64,000 nucleotides of DNA from Pollenia angustigena. Taxonomy: Eukaryota > Arthropoda > Insecta > Diptera > Polleniidae. The notes beneath the pieces were generated by a model, which saw nothing but the letters and a program-made list of their open reading frames with translations, did not search any database and was not told where the DNA came from. The stretch lies in contig OV884056.1 of NCBI GenBank assembly GCA_930367215.1, positions 196,953,310-197,017,309 of the forward strand, read 5' to 3'. The position numbers were made by a program, and so were the translations under genes. Each line of letters starts with the position of its first letter. Position 1 is the stretch's first letter. This document shows, one piece after another, positions 1 through 11,032 of the stretch.

Positions 1-349
1 AAGTAACAATGTTTTTTATAATACATTCCCATAATGCATATAAAAATTAATATCGAGCACCAATGAAAATACGTATTAAAATCATTAATGATTCATTGCT
101 TTTCATTCACACTGATTTCAGTTAATATTCCAGATCAATGAAAACGCCGATCTAATCACTGAACTTTCATTGGTTCTAAGCAATATTTTTAATGACGAGC
201 CGTTTACCTAAATGTGAACCCATGCTCGCCAACGACACGCTAATGTTAAAATCATGCATGTTTCACCTAAAAATAACCAGTGCATTATCCGCGGAACCCA
301 TGCATTTACTACTTCTTTTGCATGTCTTTTTTTGCTGGGATATTTCTTC
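1..349. other. AT-rich DNA, no gene
   Basis: No coding region seen. Positions 60-200 carry several CAATGAAA / TTTCATTG motifs like those in the palindromic MITEs at 21128-21406 and 33134-34060, so this may be the end of a related MITE. No terminal repeat pair lies inside the window. Confidence 0.4.
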
Positions 350-1462
350 TTTTTCCAGCATTTTGTGAAGAAGCCTATAAACTATACAATCGAACAACTA
401 ACAAAAATAATTGAATTTTTTTTTCAAGCCGACAATCCATTGTGTTGACACAGCATGCATACCGCCGTCAGTGTAATAATCCATTTGATTGGATATTTGT
501 TTCATCATGGGCCTGTAAGAACCCTTCCTTATGCCGGAAGAGCATGTATCGCGAACACTTCTCAAAATATTAAGCGAGTACTGGAAAGCGTACAGCATAG
601 TTCAAATGGACGTTCGATTCAACTTGGCCTATCACGGCGGTCGCTGCTAAGAATTCTACGTGCACTGAACTTGTTCTTATATACAATTCAACTTGTGCAA
701 GAATTGAAGTCGACAGACTAGTAGTAACAGCTTCAAAATGCCATTTGTTTCCGTTAAAAAGCAGAGCTTAACCCATATTTTATTCACATTTAGAAAATGA
801 ACACTGAAGCCCATTTCCTATTAAATCGAACAAGCAAAAACGAGGGATTTGGGCTACGGAGAATCCAAGATCGGTTCATCAGCGACAATTACACCGACTT
901 AAGTGCAATGTTTGGTGTGGTGTAACGTTCGAAAGGATAATTGACTCATATTTTTTGTAAATTACATTGATTGGCGTTTTAGCGGTGGTGCATTCCGACG
1001 ATATCGGAAAATTTTGCTAGGCCAGCTGTAGCAAACTATCCAAGCTTGTGGTTTAAACAAGATGAAACCACAGCAGATACTGCAGGTGCCTCAATGGTTT
1101 TGGTAAGGGACATATTTGACGAATGCATTATTTAGCGCACAACGTTCCACGGATTAAACAGCTTCTGAAATTTTGGAAAATTTTAAGGAAAGTGTGAATG
1201 TTAACAAGCCAAGAACCATTTCCCCAACAAAAAAGCAACAATCGAAATGAAATCATGGCCATTACACCCGAAATTTTGCGACAAGTTATGGAAAGTATGT
1301 TCAAAAGAGCGAAGCAGAAGAAAGAAATAACTTACAGGACATCATTTTTCAAAGCTAATTGAAAAAATTTCGCCATTGATATACTCTATGAGTAATAAAA
1401 ATCGCAAAAATAAAAAAGTTTTAAGCCATTGAGACCATAAAGCTCATTCTGCGCCACCCTGT
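350..1462 (+). mobile_element. rosa-type (DD41D) mariner, copy 1, 5' end lost
   Basis: Degenerate Tc1/mariner element. Homology to copy 2 begins near 350 (CAGCATTTTGTGAAGAAG) and runs to the 3' inverted repeat, TCTGCGCCACCCTGT, ending at 1462. That repeat is the reverse complement of the 5' end of copy 2 (ACAGGGTGGCGCAGA at 2495). The 5' repeat of this copy is not found. It keeps the middle section of the transposase that copies 2, 3 and 4 have lost. The reading frame is broken many times, so it cannot be autonomous. Confidence 0.8.
373..1359 (+). pseudogene. rosa-type mariner transposase, pseudogene (copy 1)
   Basis: Remnant of a transposase that would bind the element's TIRs and cut and paste it in the nucleus. 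Seen: an N-terminal helix-turn-helix part (YTIEQLTKIIEFFF, about 382-423); a second HTH-like part open from 455 to 720 (GRSIQLGLSRRSLLRILRAL); a degraded first catalytic block near 800; a block matching QQDGA.HT near 1050 (written KQDETTADTAG here, so altered); and a C-terminal tail ending LQDIIFQS, then a stop near 1357. The frame changes several times and contains stops. Similarity to copies 2-5 in this window makes the family call firm; no function remains. Confidence 0.75.
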
Positions 1463-2493
1463 GCAAACATTAAAAATAATCCAAGCTTACATTTTTGAAA
1501 GAAATCTTTGTAACTACTTTTTTGCACGGCTTCCAAAGGTTTCATAATAATACCACAAAAAAAAAAATACTTTACCCTATCTAACCTTTTAAAATTGGAC
1601 GGAACTAACGAATTCGTGAATAGTCGATTTGTGTGTTAACACATATTTACAATTAAATGTTTGTTGCTTCGCCCATGTATATAAACATGGTTTTATAGAA
1701 CCATATACGAAAGTTTTTGTATCTATGTATTAGACAAAATTGTTTTTGTTCAGTGTATTTTCCACTCCTATGTAGCAGTGGTGGTTAGAAGAAAATGTTG
1801 CTTTTTCCACCATATTATTTTAATGTCAATTGGCACGTGTAAGCGTTTTAGTTTTGTTTGTTTTCGCCGCTACAGAGTAAACCAAAATGTCCCCTAAAGT
1901 TAAGTGTTGTTATAGAGGCTAATTAAGTGGAGGATTGTAAAACCCATTCCACTAAATTAATTTTTTATGATAAACAATTATTTTGAATATTATACTGTAT
2001 TTTGACGATAATCACCATAAATTCATAAACATGTATTTAAGAGTCTACCGAATGGGATAATAAATAAAACGGAAAACGGATTATCGGACTTTAATAAAAG
2101 AGAAGAATATCGGTGTCTACAATTTTAATTTGGTAGCTATGAATACAAAGGATCCGTTACTAAGAGCATTTAAAGCAGCATTAGAATTATCCGATTTTTT
2201 TTATTGCTGGTAGTTTCTTTTAATTGATATGACATCTCTTTTAATTTTAAAACCGAAGATTTTGTCATTTTGCGGACTCTATTAAATTCTTATTGTGGGC
2301 CACCAAATGATTTTTTCAAGTTCTTGATGTTTTATGTCCTGTTTGTCCATCAAAGTTAAGTGAAATAAAATAAGAGTCAAAACTCGGTAAAGATCATTAA
2401 AAAAAATCTTTGGAAGCATTACAGCTAACGATTTCTTTTTTCCTCATTAGAGTATCAAATATCTCAATATTGTAGTAGGAGCCTGTATTTTAA
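1463..2493. other. AT-rich spacer, no gene
   Basis: No open frame of interest and no terminal repeats recognised. It separates rosa copies 1 and 2 and has the base composition of fly intergenic or intronic DNA. Confidence 0.5.
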
Positions 2494-2494
2494 T

Positions 2495-3378
2495 ACAGGG
2501 TGGCGCAGACTTAGCTATATGATTTGAATTCTTTATAACTTTTCTCTTTGTTTTTTTTTCAGCATTTTGTGAAGAAGACTTGGGGAATTAATTATGAATC
2601 ATTACACGATCGAAGAACGTACAAAAATAATTGAATTTTATTTTTCAAACCAACAGTCTATTGTGTTGACACAGCGTGCATATCGTCCATTTCCCATTTA
2701 CTATTAAATGGGTATGTCAACAAACAAAACTGAAGGATTTGGGCTACGGAAAATCCAAGAGCAGTTCATCAGCGACAATCATACCCACTTAGGTGTACCG
2801 TTTGGTGCGGTGTATCCTCTGAAAGGATAATTGGCACATTTTTTTTGGAAAATGAAAGTGGTGTCTCAATTTCTGTCAGCGGTGGTGCATATCGGACGAT
2901 GTTGGAAAATTGTTTAAAGCCAGCTATGGAAAACTATCCATACTTGTGGTTTCAACAAGATGGAGCCCAAGCACATACTTCAGGTGCCTCAATGGCTTTG
3001 TTAAGGGAAATATTCGGCGAACGTATTATTTCGCGCACAAGCGTTTTTAACTGGTCTCCACGTTCACCAAACTAACAGCTCCTGACAGTTTTCTTTGGGG
3101 TATTTGAAAGAAAATGTGTACGTCAACAAACCAAGAACCATACTCGAACCAAAATCCAACATTCGAAATGAAATGAAGGCCATTTCACCCGAAATTTTGC
3201 GAAAAGTTATGGAAAATATGGTAAAAAGAGCACGTATGTGCGAAACAGAAAATGGACATCACTTTCACGATATCATTTTTCAAAGCTAATTGCAATAAAT
3301 TCCCCAATAAAATACTGTATTTAAAAAAAAATTATAATAATCGCATAAATAAAGAAGTTATAAGCCAGTAAAACTAAT
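2495..3378 (+). mobile_element. rosa-type (DD41D) mariner, copy 2, internally deleted
   Basis: Same subfamily as copy 1. The 5' terminal repeat ACAGGGTGGCGCAGA starts at 2495, preceded by TA-rich DNA as expected for a TA target. The last 25 or so bases, including the 3' repeat, are missing: homology to copy 1 stops at about 3378, exactly where copy 3 begins with GGGTGATTTTTTAAG. Relative to copy 1, about 340 bp between the N-terminal HTH and the first catalytic block is gone. Confidence 0.82.
2594..3289 (+). pseudogene. rosa-type mariner transposase, pseudogene (copy 2)
   Basis: Starts MNHYTIEERTKIIEF at the ATG at 2594, keeps the first HTH to about 2690, then jumps to the region around the first catalytic Asp. 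The C-terminal half is well kept: WFQQDGAQAHT contains the second Asp, and LTAPD (after a one-base deletion near 3073 that puts a TAA in frame) contains the third. I count 41 residues between these two Asp residues, which is the DD41D spacing of the rosa group rather than DD34D. The tail HFHDIIFQS ends at 3286. The HTH-to-catalytic deletion and the frameshift make it inactive. Confidence 0.8.
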
Positions 3379-4190
3379 GGGTGATTTTTTAAGAGCTATA
3401 GGAAAGTTAAAAAAAACACATAAAATTTAAAAAAATTTATGAAATCTTTATTTGAATCGATAGTACGGTCCATATAATTTAATGCTTGAAGATTATTTCA
3501 TGCAAATGTTGACCGTGACTGCGCCTCAAATGGTCGATCCGCTTTGTCCAATTTTGGCATACTCTTTCCAACATTTCGGCCGGTATCTCATGAATAAATG
3601 CTTCAATGTTGTCTTCCAATGCGTCAATTGAAGCGGGCATGTATGTATAGACATGAGCTTTAGTATAGCCCCACAAAAAATGGTCTAAAGGCGTTAAATC
3701 ACACGATCTAGGCGGCCAATTGACCGGTCCCGACCGTGAAATAAAATGTTCACCGAACTCGCCTCTTAATAAGTCCATTGTTAAGCGTGCTGTGTGGTAT
3801 GTGGCACCGTCTTGTTGAAACCACATGTCATGCAAGTCAAGCTCTTGCATTTTGGGCAAAAAAAAGTTGGATATCATCTAACGGTAGCGCTCACCATTCA
3901 CAGTTACGTTACGATTCGCATCATCTTTGAAGAAGTACGGTCCAATGATGCCACCAGCCCATAAAACGCACCAAACTGTGACTTTTTCTGGATGCATTGG
4001 TAGCTCTTGCAACGCAGCTGACTGATCTTCACTCCAAAATCGACAATTCTTCTATTAACGTACCCATTCAGCCAAAAATGAGCTTCGTCGCTGAACACAA
4101 TTTATCGATAAACTTTCTTAACAGAGCACGCATTTTGAAAATAAAATTCAATAATTTGCAAGCGTTGTTCGTTTGTAAGACGATTCATGG
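3379..4190 (-). mobile_element. rosa-type (DD41D) mariner, copy 3, internally deleted
   Basis: A different subfamily from copies 1 and 2: its 3' end reads GGGTGATTTTTTAAGAGC at 3379 on the plus strand. It lies on the minus strand, tail to tail with copy 2, and starts exactly where copy 2 breaks off. Its 5' end is not seen: homology stops two bases upstream of the transposase ATG, where the foldback element at 4191-4957 begins. Confidence 0.78.
3479..4188 (-). pseudogene. rosa-type mariner transposase, pseudogene (copy 3)
   Basis: Reads from an ATG at 4188 (MNRLTNEQRLQIIEFYFQN, the first HTH), then a TAA within KKVYR*IVFSDEAHF, where about a hundred codons between the HTH and the first catalytic block are missing. 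FSDEAHFWLNGYVN holds the first catalytic Asp. The frame breaks, then 3877-3479 is open for 132 aa with WFQQDGATYHT (second Asp) and CDLTPLDHFLWGY (third Asp, 41 residues later) and ends HLHEIIFKH. The catalytic half looks well preserved, but the missing middle and broken frame make it non-functional. Confidence 0.82.
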
Positions 4191-4957
4191 TGGACTTTAA
4201 CAAAACATACATTTCGATTCTTTCGGCTTCCGAAATATGACGTCATAAAAGATGTGAAAACTGTTAAAAAAATTTTAAACTACGCAAGATAATTTAGTTT
4301 TTTTGGTATCGTTTTAAAGGTGAAATGATATGCATATTGTGTTTTTAAGAAAATGTCAAAGGTCAATTCAGGTTTTTATACAATTTTTGATATTCTTTGT
4401 ACGGGAGGTACCACGCCCACTTCTCCAATCCCTCCCACATTTTGTGGGATGGTGTGTATTGATAACCGTAATGTGTGTACCTAATTTGGAAACTTTGGCT
4501 CTTACCGTTCTCCAGGTATACTGAAAAAAAGTAATAAAAATACAGCAACAACAAGGGATTTTTGAACACAAAACATACTTAGAATCACGTTCTGGTCTAT
4601 AACTCTGACACCAATCGAGTCTCCACCTTACAATTTTCTGCAAATGTAGAAGAGGGTATTTTACTTGACTTCTAAAAAAAAATATACTTTTCCAGATATG
4701 GACTTTTGAACTCATGACCCCAAAAATTGACCTTTGACCTTTTCTTAAAAAAAAAATATGCAAATCATTTTAAAGGGTGCACTTTCACCTTTAAAACGAT
4801 ACCCAAAAACTAAATTATCTTGGGTAGTTCAAAAGTTCTATCCCTTTTTGTAAGGAGACTTTTGTGTTTTTTTAACATTTTTCACATCTTTTATGACGTT
4901 ATATTTCGGAAGCCGAAAGAATATGGGTTCTGAAAATTTATGTTTTGTTAAAGTCCA
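4191..4957. mobile_element. foldback element with long inverted arms
   Basis: The first roughly 200 bases (from TGGACTTTAACAAAACAT) reappear as the reverse complement at about 4730-4957 (ending ATGTTTTGTTAAAGTCCA). Shared blocks include CTTTCGGCTTCCGAAATA, ACATCTTTTATGACG and GGTCAAAGGTCAATT. The right arm has a small extra insert near 4825-4870. The centre has no recognisable gene; the open frames across it are chance. No target duplication is clear. It sits directly against the 5' end of rosa copy 3. Confidence 0.72.
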
Positions 4958-7900
4958 ATAACATACAACATTTGTGTGATGGTTTGACGTGTTTTAACTC
5001 TGGAACTAAGTAGATTATTGTTCATCTTTTATGTTGTTGCCCAGCTTTGAATTTTAAAAGACAAAAGTTGGGAATCACTTTCTATAAGATTGACCTTTGG
5101 CATCGCGGGCTAATTCGTCAACGTAACAGGTTGATTCTAGCCACCTCAACATTATCCCATCATTATGTCTAATGTGGGGTGGTTGACAAGTGGTGTCACC
5201 TTTAAAAAAACAGAAATACAAGCTACTCTACGAAATTGCACGCTTAGTTTTTTGCTCTACCACCGTAACAAAACAACCAACATCCCAGATAGAGCCTTAG
5301 TGTCCCTTAATTAACGATCTTAACGTTTTTTGTTAACTATTCCTTTTTCAAAGCTTATTTCTAATTTGTATAAAAATCATTGGAAAGTCGATTTAAGCCT
5401 GTCTGTCCGGTCGACTGGCTGTCCGTGTATTGAAAATGGAGTAAATCGGTCCGTTAATTATCCGAGTCCCCATACAAGTATTCGCCCAGAATAAACAATC
5501 TTAAAAACTATTCCCAACAACTCCTTTAAAACAATTGATTTCTAAATTACTTACTGACATACAATATAAAAATAATTCGAAATTCTTATTATTTGCTAAG
5601 CCTGTCATCACTTTTGGTAAATGGTGATGTTAACAAAATTGTTTTGCACATTTTTCTTGAACTTTTGTGTGTCATTAAAATGCAATATTTCTTCATTAAT
5701 CGCCCGAAAACATGCCGATTCTACACAATACCAGTTTTAAAGCCAACTCAGCTCCCTAAGTTAATATCCCTTCAATATTTAAGTCTTGTGTATTTTGGAG
5801 AGGAAAAAGTGTAAGACCCCTTGCTGTGTGTTTTTGCATAAATGAACAATTGTTTTACCACATTTAGACTGTTTTGTTTTTTTACGAGCCGTTAAGTGCT
5901 AAATGTGGTAACAACAAGAAATGCCTAATGAATGTTACTTTTTTTCTTCTCTTCTTTTGGTTTGATAATACGTTTTTTGGTTTTTATTTGACGTTTTTTT
6001 CGATAAATTTTTTGGCTGAATGCAAGCAAAAAACAACTTTGCATGTAAAATTCATTAAAATATTTGCGTTGCTGGGAATTTATGTTTTGTAAAGGTGATA
6101 AATGTTGGAAATTACAAGCCAATATTTTGTTATTTTGTTGTGCTGGTTTAAAATTAACAAGATTGTAAATGGCTGATAAAAACTGGAAGGTGAAATTCGG
6201 AAAAAAAAACGTTTATCAAAATAGGAGAGATGGCCAAATGTTTTGTAAATGTAACGAAATATAACATTTTCTTTTTAACGAATTCTTTATGTTTCTTTGA
6301 TCTTAATGAGTTACTAATTTTCCAAAACATAAATTAAAAGAATTTTATATCTGTAAACATTTTATGAAATCGTTATTATTTTTCTGTTTCTCTTTTCCTG
6401 TTTTTGCTGTTTTTTTTTTTTTTTTTTTGTTTTTTGTTAGATCAAAGATTCAAATCAACCACCTTCATTTGTATGGAGGCCATAAAAAATGTTATTTATT
6501 TTAATTATCCCAATGTCTTAATTTATGACCATAAAAAATCAACATTGTTGTTTCAATTTTATTTAAGACGCTTAAACATGCCATTTTGTATGGTAAATTT
6601 TAAAGGTTTATAAAAAATTTAATAAATTTCTAATTTTTATATTTTATACGTATGTATGAATACAATTCATTGCAAAGCTAATTAGAGTCCTTTTTATAAA
6701 ATCAGATGTCTTTATTCGTTTATAAACGGTTTTCAAATAGAAGTAAGTAGGGGTTTTAGACGAAAATGAAGTTTTTGTGAAATTTAGCGGAGTTATTGGC
6801 CAGTTTATCAATGTTATAGAGCAAATAATAACACCGGTCTAAAAATTTGAAAAAAAATTGACTTGAGATACCAAACGCTGAATTCGAATCTGGCATTAAA
6901 ATTGGGCTATCACGTCTTGTTCATTTTTTATCGCATTCTGGCAATACTGTAAAACAGAGGCCCATATTCATTATAAATCTTCATAATAGTAGCGTTTAAA
7001 CATGTCAGGCAGATCGTGTGTTACTGATTCAAGCTATTTTTGCTTTGCGTGTGGTGAATATTTGGTTGGAAAAAAACGATATTCAATATCAGAATCATTA
7101 AAATATGCATAATTACATTATTTTGGTTTTGCAGTCAGAAACTTGGACAAACCGTGGACACCGACAATGTTTTGCATATTTTCAAATCACTTTTGAAAAT
7201 TCATTGATTTTTAAATAAACTAGTGATTTTTTGTGTAAGTAACGAAAAGATAGAGAAAAACCAATTACAGATTCGAATTCAACCCACCAAATTACCAAAG
7301 GAATGATATTTGGTTGCTAAAGTCCAAAACCTTGTCGGCTAGTGTAACGCATACGGAAATAGCAAGGCGGCAATGCTTTGCGATTGCAAATCCGATAATT
7401 TTGCAGAGAACTTTTCTTGAACTTTTATACAGTTTTAATTTTATTAAAATCGGTTAAGCAGTTATTTAGAATTTTAAGGTCAAAGTGGAACTTTTGATCT
7501 TTTAAAGCATTTAGTATGAAAATGCTTTTCATTGAGATGGAGAATTATGGCACTGTCTTAAGATCTTTTTAATCTACATAACTGCCAAATTTCATTATGA
7601 TACATTTATTCATGTCAGATTTATAGAATGTCAAATCTTAAAGTTACTATTTTAAATCACATTGAAAGCATATAAATATTAATTTAAATGTTTGACATCC
7701 CTTGAATCTGATATTAATAGAGATATCACAATGTAATTTTAAAGTTATGTAGACCGAAAAGATTGTTTTTTTTACAAAAATTGCAATACTGTCACTTTTT
7801 ACCACTCTATATTGATTAGAATTTTCCAGGAAATCATGAACATATTAGAAAACAATTCTGTTCTAATTTTATAAAAAATGCTGTGTTGAATCATTAGAAT

Positions 7901-8590
7901 TTTTAACTTAAATATTTTTTTTTTTTTCTGAAAAGTGTATGGTGTTTTCTTTTCTACAAAAAATTTCACATTTTATTTAAAAAAATGCAATTTGGTGTTC
8001 GTTTCTTAAAAATGCTTTGCTTTCTAAAAGGGCAGCGTGTCTTATTCTAAAAAAATTCACCCTTAAATGTCATAAGGCACTTTACTTTTTACCCTGTAAA
8101 AAGATGGCTTCTGTTTATAAATAGGGTTACCAGACCAAGTTGGGAAAAAGTCGCCTCTAATCAGGACAGTAAAAATTTCAAGTTTGAATAGTTATTTTTT
8201 CTATTATTTTGTAGTAAAAACAAAAGAAACCATTAAGCTCCTATGACACTACATTTTTTATTCTTTAATTGATATAGAATTGATAGAAAGAAACAGTAAG
8301 TTCTTTTGCTGCGGTTACTTAAAACAGTCTTTTTTAATAGACGTCTGTATTTAAACACAAATTAGTTAAAGTTAAAATGTGGTAAACAGAAAAAAATTAA
8401 TATAATGTGAATCGTAGAAGTGTAAACCATAAAGAAAGTGTTGTTTTTCCATAGAGAATTTTTCTTAAGAGTAAAAGGAAATAATGAATTTTTATGTTTC
8501 TGTTTTCCCCTAAAAAGCAGAAATATCGTTCCTAGATAGACGTAAATTTATTCTCGCTCCGCAAAAAAAAACCGAAAAAATAGTTAACAT
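4958..8590. other. long AT-rich stretch, no gene recognised
   Basis: Only short, low-complexity open frames occur (for example phenylalanine-rich ones over T runs at 5874-6092 and 6404-6613). No splice-bounded conserved exon, RNA gene or TIR pair was recognised. It could be intron or intergenic DNA. Confidence 0.45.
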
Positions 8591-8835
8591 TATAAATCGT
8601 ATCATTTTAAAAACTTAAAATCAAAAACTCAATTCTTCTCTTATTTAAATAACTAATAATTTTCAATTCAAACAAAAGTTGAATTTATTTAACTAAAAAC
8701 AAAAAATCAAAAATATATTTAAACGAAAATAAAATAAAAAACTGCAGAAAATAATACACAAACAAAACAATAGAACATTTACACAAAAACAACTGCCTAA
8801 AATAATAAAAACAAAATATAATAAAAAAAATCAAA

Positions 8836-9199
8836 ATGAGTAAAGTTAACGAAAGTACAAACACTAACATCTCAGAATTTAAAAATACTGCAACAACAAC
8901 AGAGTCATCAGAGACAACAATACAACCTAAAACTCCCGCGCAAAAACGTGTAAGAGATTTACAAAACTCTTTCTGTGGTAATGCATGTAAAACCCCGCGC
9001 CTTACCAACGCTGAATCACCTCTTAAATTCATAACGATTATGGACAAGCGGTTTGATAAGCTCACTGAGCAATTACTAAGTATGATGCATAAGAAATTTA
9101 CAGAATACAAAGATGAACTCTTAAGTGAAATTGATAAGAGATTGGAAGTTATTCATTATGATATTAAAGCTGTAAATGAAAAAGTGTCGTTCTTAAGCT
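8836..9199 (+). pseudogene. LINE ORF1 protein, N-terminal part
   Basis: Begins ATG at 8836 in a good context (AAAATGAGTAAAG). About 121 codons: a Ser/Thr-rich start, a basic stretch (AQKRVRDLQNSF), then the beginning of a helical coiled-coil segment (DKRFDKLTEQLL...DELLSEIDKRLEVIHYDIKAVNEKV). ORF1 proteins of this type coat the LINE RNA and chaperone it into the RNP. The frame is cut after KVSFLS by the insertion starting at 9200. The second half continues at 11033. An antisense frame over the same stretch (9110-8685) is a shadow. Confidence 0.75.
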
Positions 9200-9572
9200 A
9201 AGATCCCACTATCGGCGCAATGTACCAATTTTTGGCGTATTTCATGTACCGATAGTGTGAACGTTCAAAATGTTTTAATTTGCGACAATCTGTGCCGAAA
9301 TTGTGCTGACTGTGGACAATCAAAATTAACCTAGATGCGCCGATAATGTGAACACTATTTTGCACAATGTGGAGCAATCAAATTGTTTAATATGTCCCGA
9401 TTTTTATCGGCCACTTGTGTGCCGATCACAGTCGCCAATCAGCGCCGATACAAGGGATGGCAAAACGAAATTTTTAAATTGCACAAACTGGTTACTTAAA
9501 TTTTACTTTTTTGAGCTTAATTGTACCAAAATTACATTTGTTTTATCTATTATTTATGTATTGAAACGTTAA

Positions 9573-10041
9573 AGGCCAGTTTACACGGTAATACAATGTA
9601 TTACGACTTTGTAGAATCAAAATATTATGAAATTCTCTCCGTGTTTAAAAGAAAAAAATAAAAATCTTTTGTAAGTATAATTCATGTTTACACGGATGGT
9701 ATAAGTAAAATCAAAAATAATAACAAAAAAGCAGATGGTTGCAATTTTAAATATTTACAAAAACAACATGAAAATTTCCTGAGTTGAATTTAGTTTTTTT
9801 TGTAATTGTATAAAAATGCTATCACCTTTAATGTACTCCGTTAAAATACACCTCTGGTGTGATGAGAATACATAAGTTTCTAAAATGGTTTAGAAAAAAA
9901 CCATTTACCGACCGCTTGTCAGATTTTGTATCCGTATTCTCTCTTACTCAATACATTTTGCTTTTACATGATAAGATTTTTCTCATTCTACATAATCTTT
10001 CGACATGTCGTAATACATTATATTACCGTGTAAACTGGCCT
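9573..10041 (+). mobile_element. PIF/Harbinger-like MITE, first copy
   Basis: 469 bp with long TIRs: AGGCCAGTTTACACGGTAAT at the left, the inverse at the right (ATTACCGTGTAAACTGGCCT). Flanked by TAA on both sides (9570-9572, 10042-10044), the 3-bp target duplication typical of PIF/Harbinger. No coding capacity. Near-identical to the next element but in opposite orientation. Confidence 0.78.
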
Positions 10042-10065
10042 TAAATAGTACATTTGTACTACTAA

Positions 10066-10535
10066 AGGCCAGTTTACACGGTAATACAATGTATTACGAC
10101 ATGTCGAAAGATTATGTAGAATGAGAAAAATCTTATCATGTAAAAGGAAAATGTATTGAGTAAGAGAGAATACGGATACAAAATCTGACAAGCGGTCGGT
10201 AAATGATTTTTTTCTAAACCATTTTAGAAACTTATGTATTCTCATCACACCAGAGGTGTATTTTAACAGAGTATATTGAAGGTGATAGCATTTTTATACG
10301 ATTACAAAAACAACTAAAATCAACTCAGGAAATTTTCATATTGGTTTTGTAAATATTTAAAACTGCAACCATCTGATTTTTTGTTATTATTTTGGATTTT
10401 ACTTTTACCATCCGTGTAAACATGAACTATACTTACAAAAGATTTTGATTTTTTTCTTTGAAACACGGAGAGAATTTCATAATATTTTGATTCTACAAAG
10501 TCGTAATACATTGTATTACCGTGTAAACTGACCTT
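10066..10535 (-). mobile_element. PIF/Harbinger-like MITE, second copy, inverted
   Basis: 470 bp, the reverse complement of 9573-10041 with a few differences (for example GACCT for GGCCT at its right end). TAA lies at its left (10063-10065) and at 10536-10538 on its right, with one extra T. Only about 24 bp separate it from the first copy, so together they form a palindrome of roughly 960 bp. Confidence 0.78.
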
Positions 10536-11032
10536 TAATGAAAAAAAAAACAACTCGCTTTAACCAAAACATTGCAGTTTTATCGATGTTGCCATCCCTG
10601 GTTTGTAAACATTTGTTTACAAAACAACAATTACAAAAAAAAAAAGAACAAGTGCAGTAAGTTTGAATGAAATTGAATATATTTTTTATTATACATATAT
10701 TAACATATTATTTAAAATTGTTAGGAAACATAATTTAATATTCGGACGGAGAATTTTGCGAATTTCTAAAGTAAAATTATGTCTGCCAACAAGTAAATAA
10801 ACAAAAACATTTGATTTAATTTGCCCAAATAGCACGATAGTGTGACCGCATTGTACCGATTATTGTCGCAATTGAGTTTTGGCCGATATGAACCGAAAAA
10901 AATTGTCACAATGTGCGACGATAATGGGACCACCTAAGAAAAAATTGTGCAATGTTTTTAAATGTGTGCCGATATAGCACGATAAAAATCGTCACAGATT
11001 GTGCTATTTGAGCCGATAGTGGGATCTTAGCT

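Larger units (their letters stand above)
9452..10600. mobile_element. CAGGGATGG-type (hAT-like) MITE, second layer of nest
   Basis: Left end CAAGGGATGGCAAAACG, right end GCCATCCCTG at 10591-10600. The left arm (ATTTTTAAATTGCACAAAC... then TTTTACTTTTTTGAG.. AATTGTACC) matches the left arm of the element at 14027-16164, so both belong to one family. No clear target duplication here. It lies inside the 9200-11028 element and contains two Harbinger-like MITEs. Confidence 0.6.
9200..11028. mobile_element. TIR DNA element inside LINE ORF1 (outer layer of nest)
   Basis: Perfect 16-bp TIRs: AAGATCCCACTATCGG at 9200-9215 and its reverse complement at 11013-11028, with AGCT on both sides (9196-9199, 11029-11032) as a possible 4-bp target duplication. 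Subterminal regions carry repeated CCGATAGTGTGA / CGATAATGTGAAC-like motifs on both strands. No transposase is seen; without its own insertions it would be only about 0.7 kb, so it is non-autonomous. I cannot assign a superfamily. Confidence 0.8.

Noticed and set aside
4368..4763. 131-aa open frame on the minus strand
   Set aside because: Runs through the foldback element's centre and arms with A and T runs; no family resemblance.
8685..9110. 141-aa open frame on the minus strand
   Set aside because: Antisense shadow of LINE ORF1, rich in Phe/Leu over A-rich DNA; no family motif.
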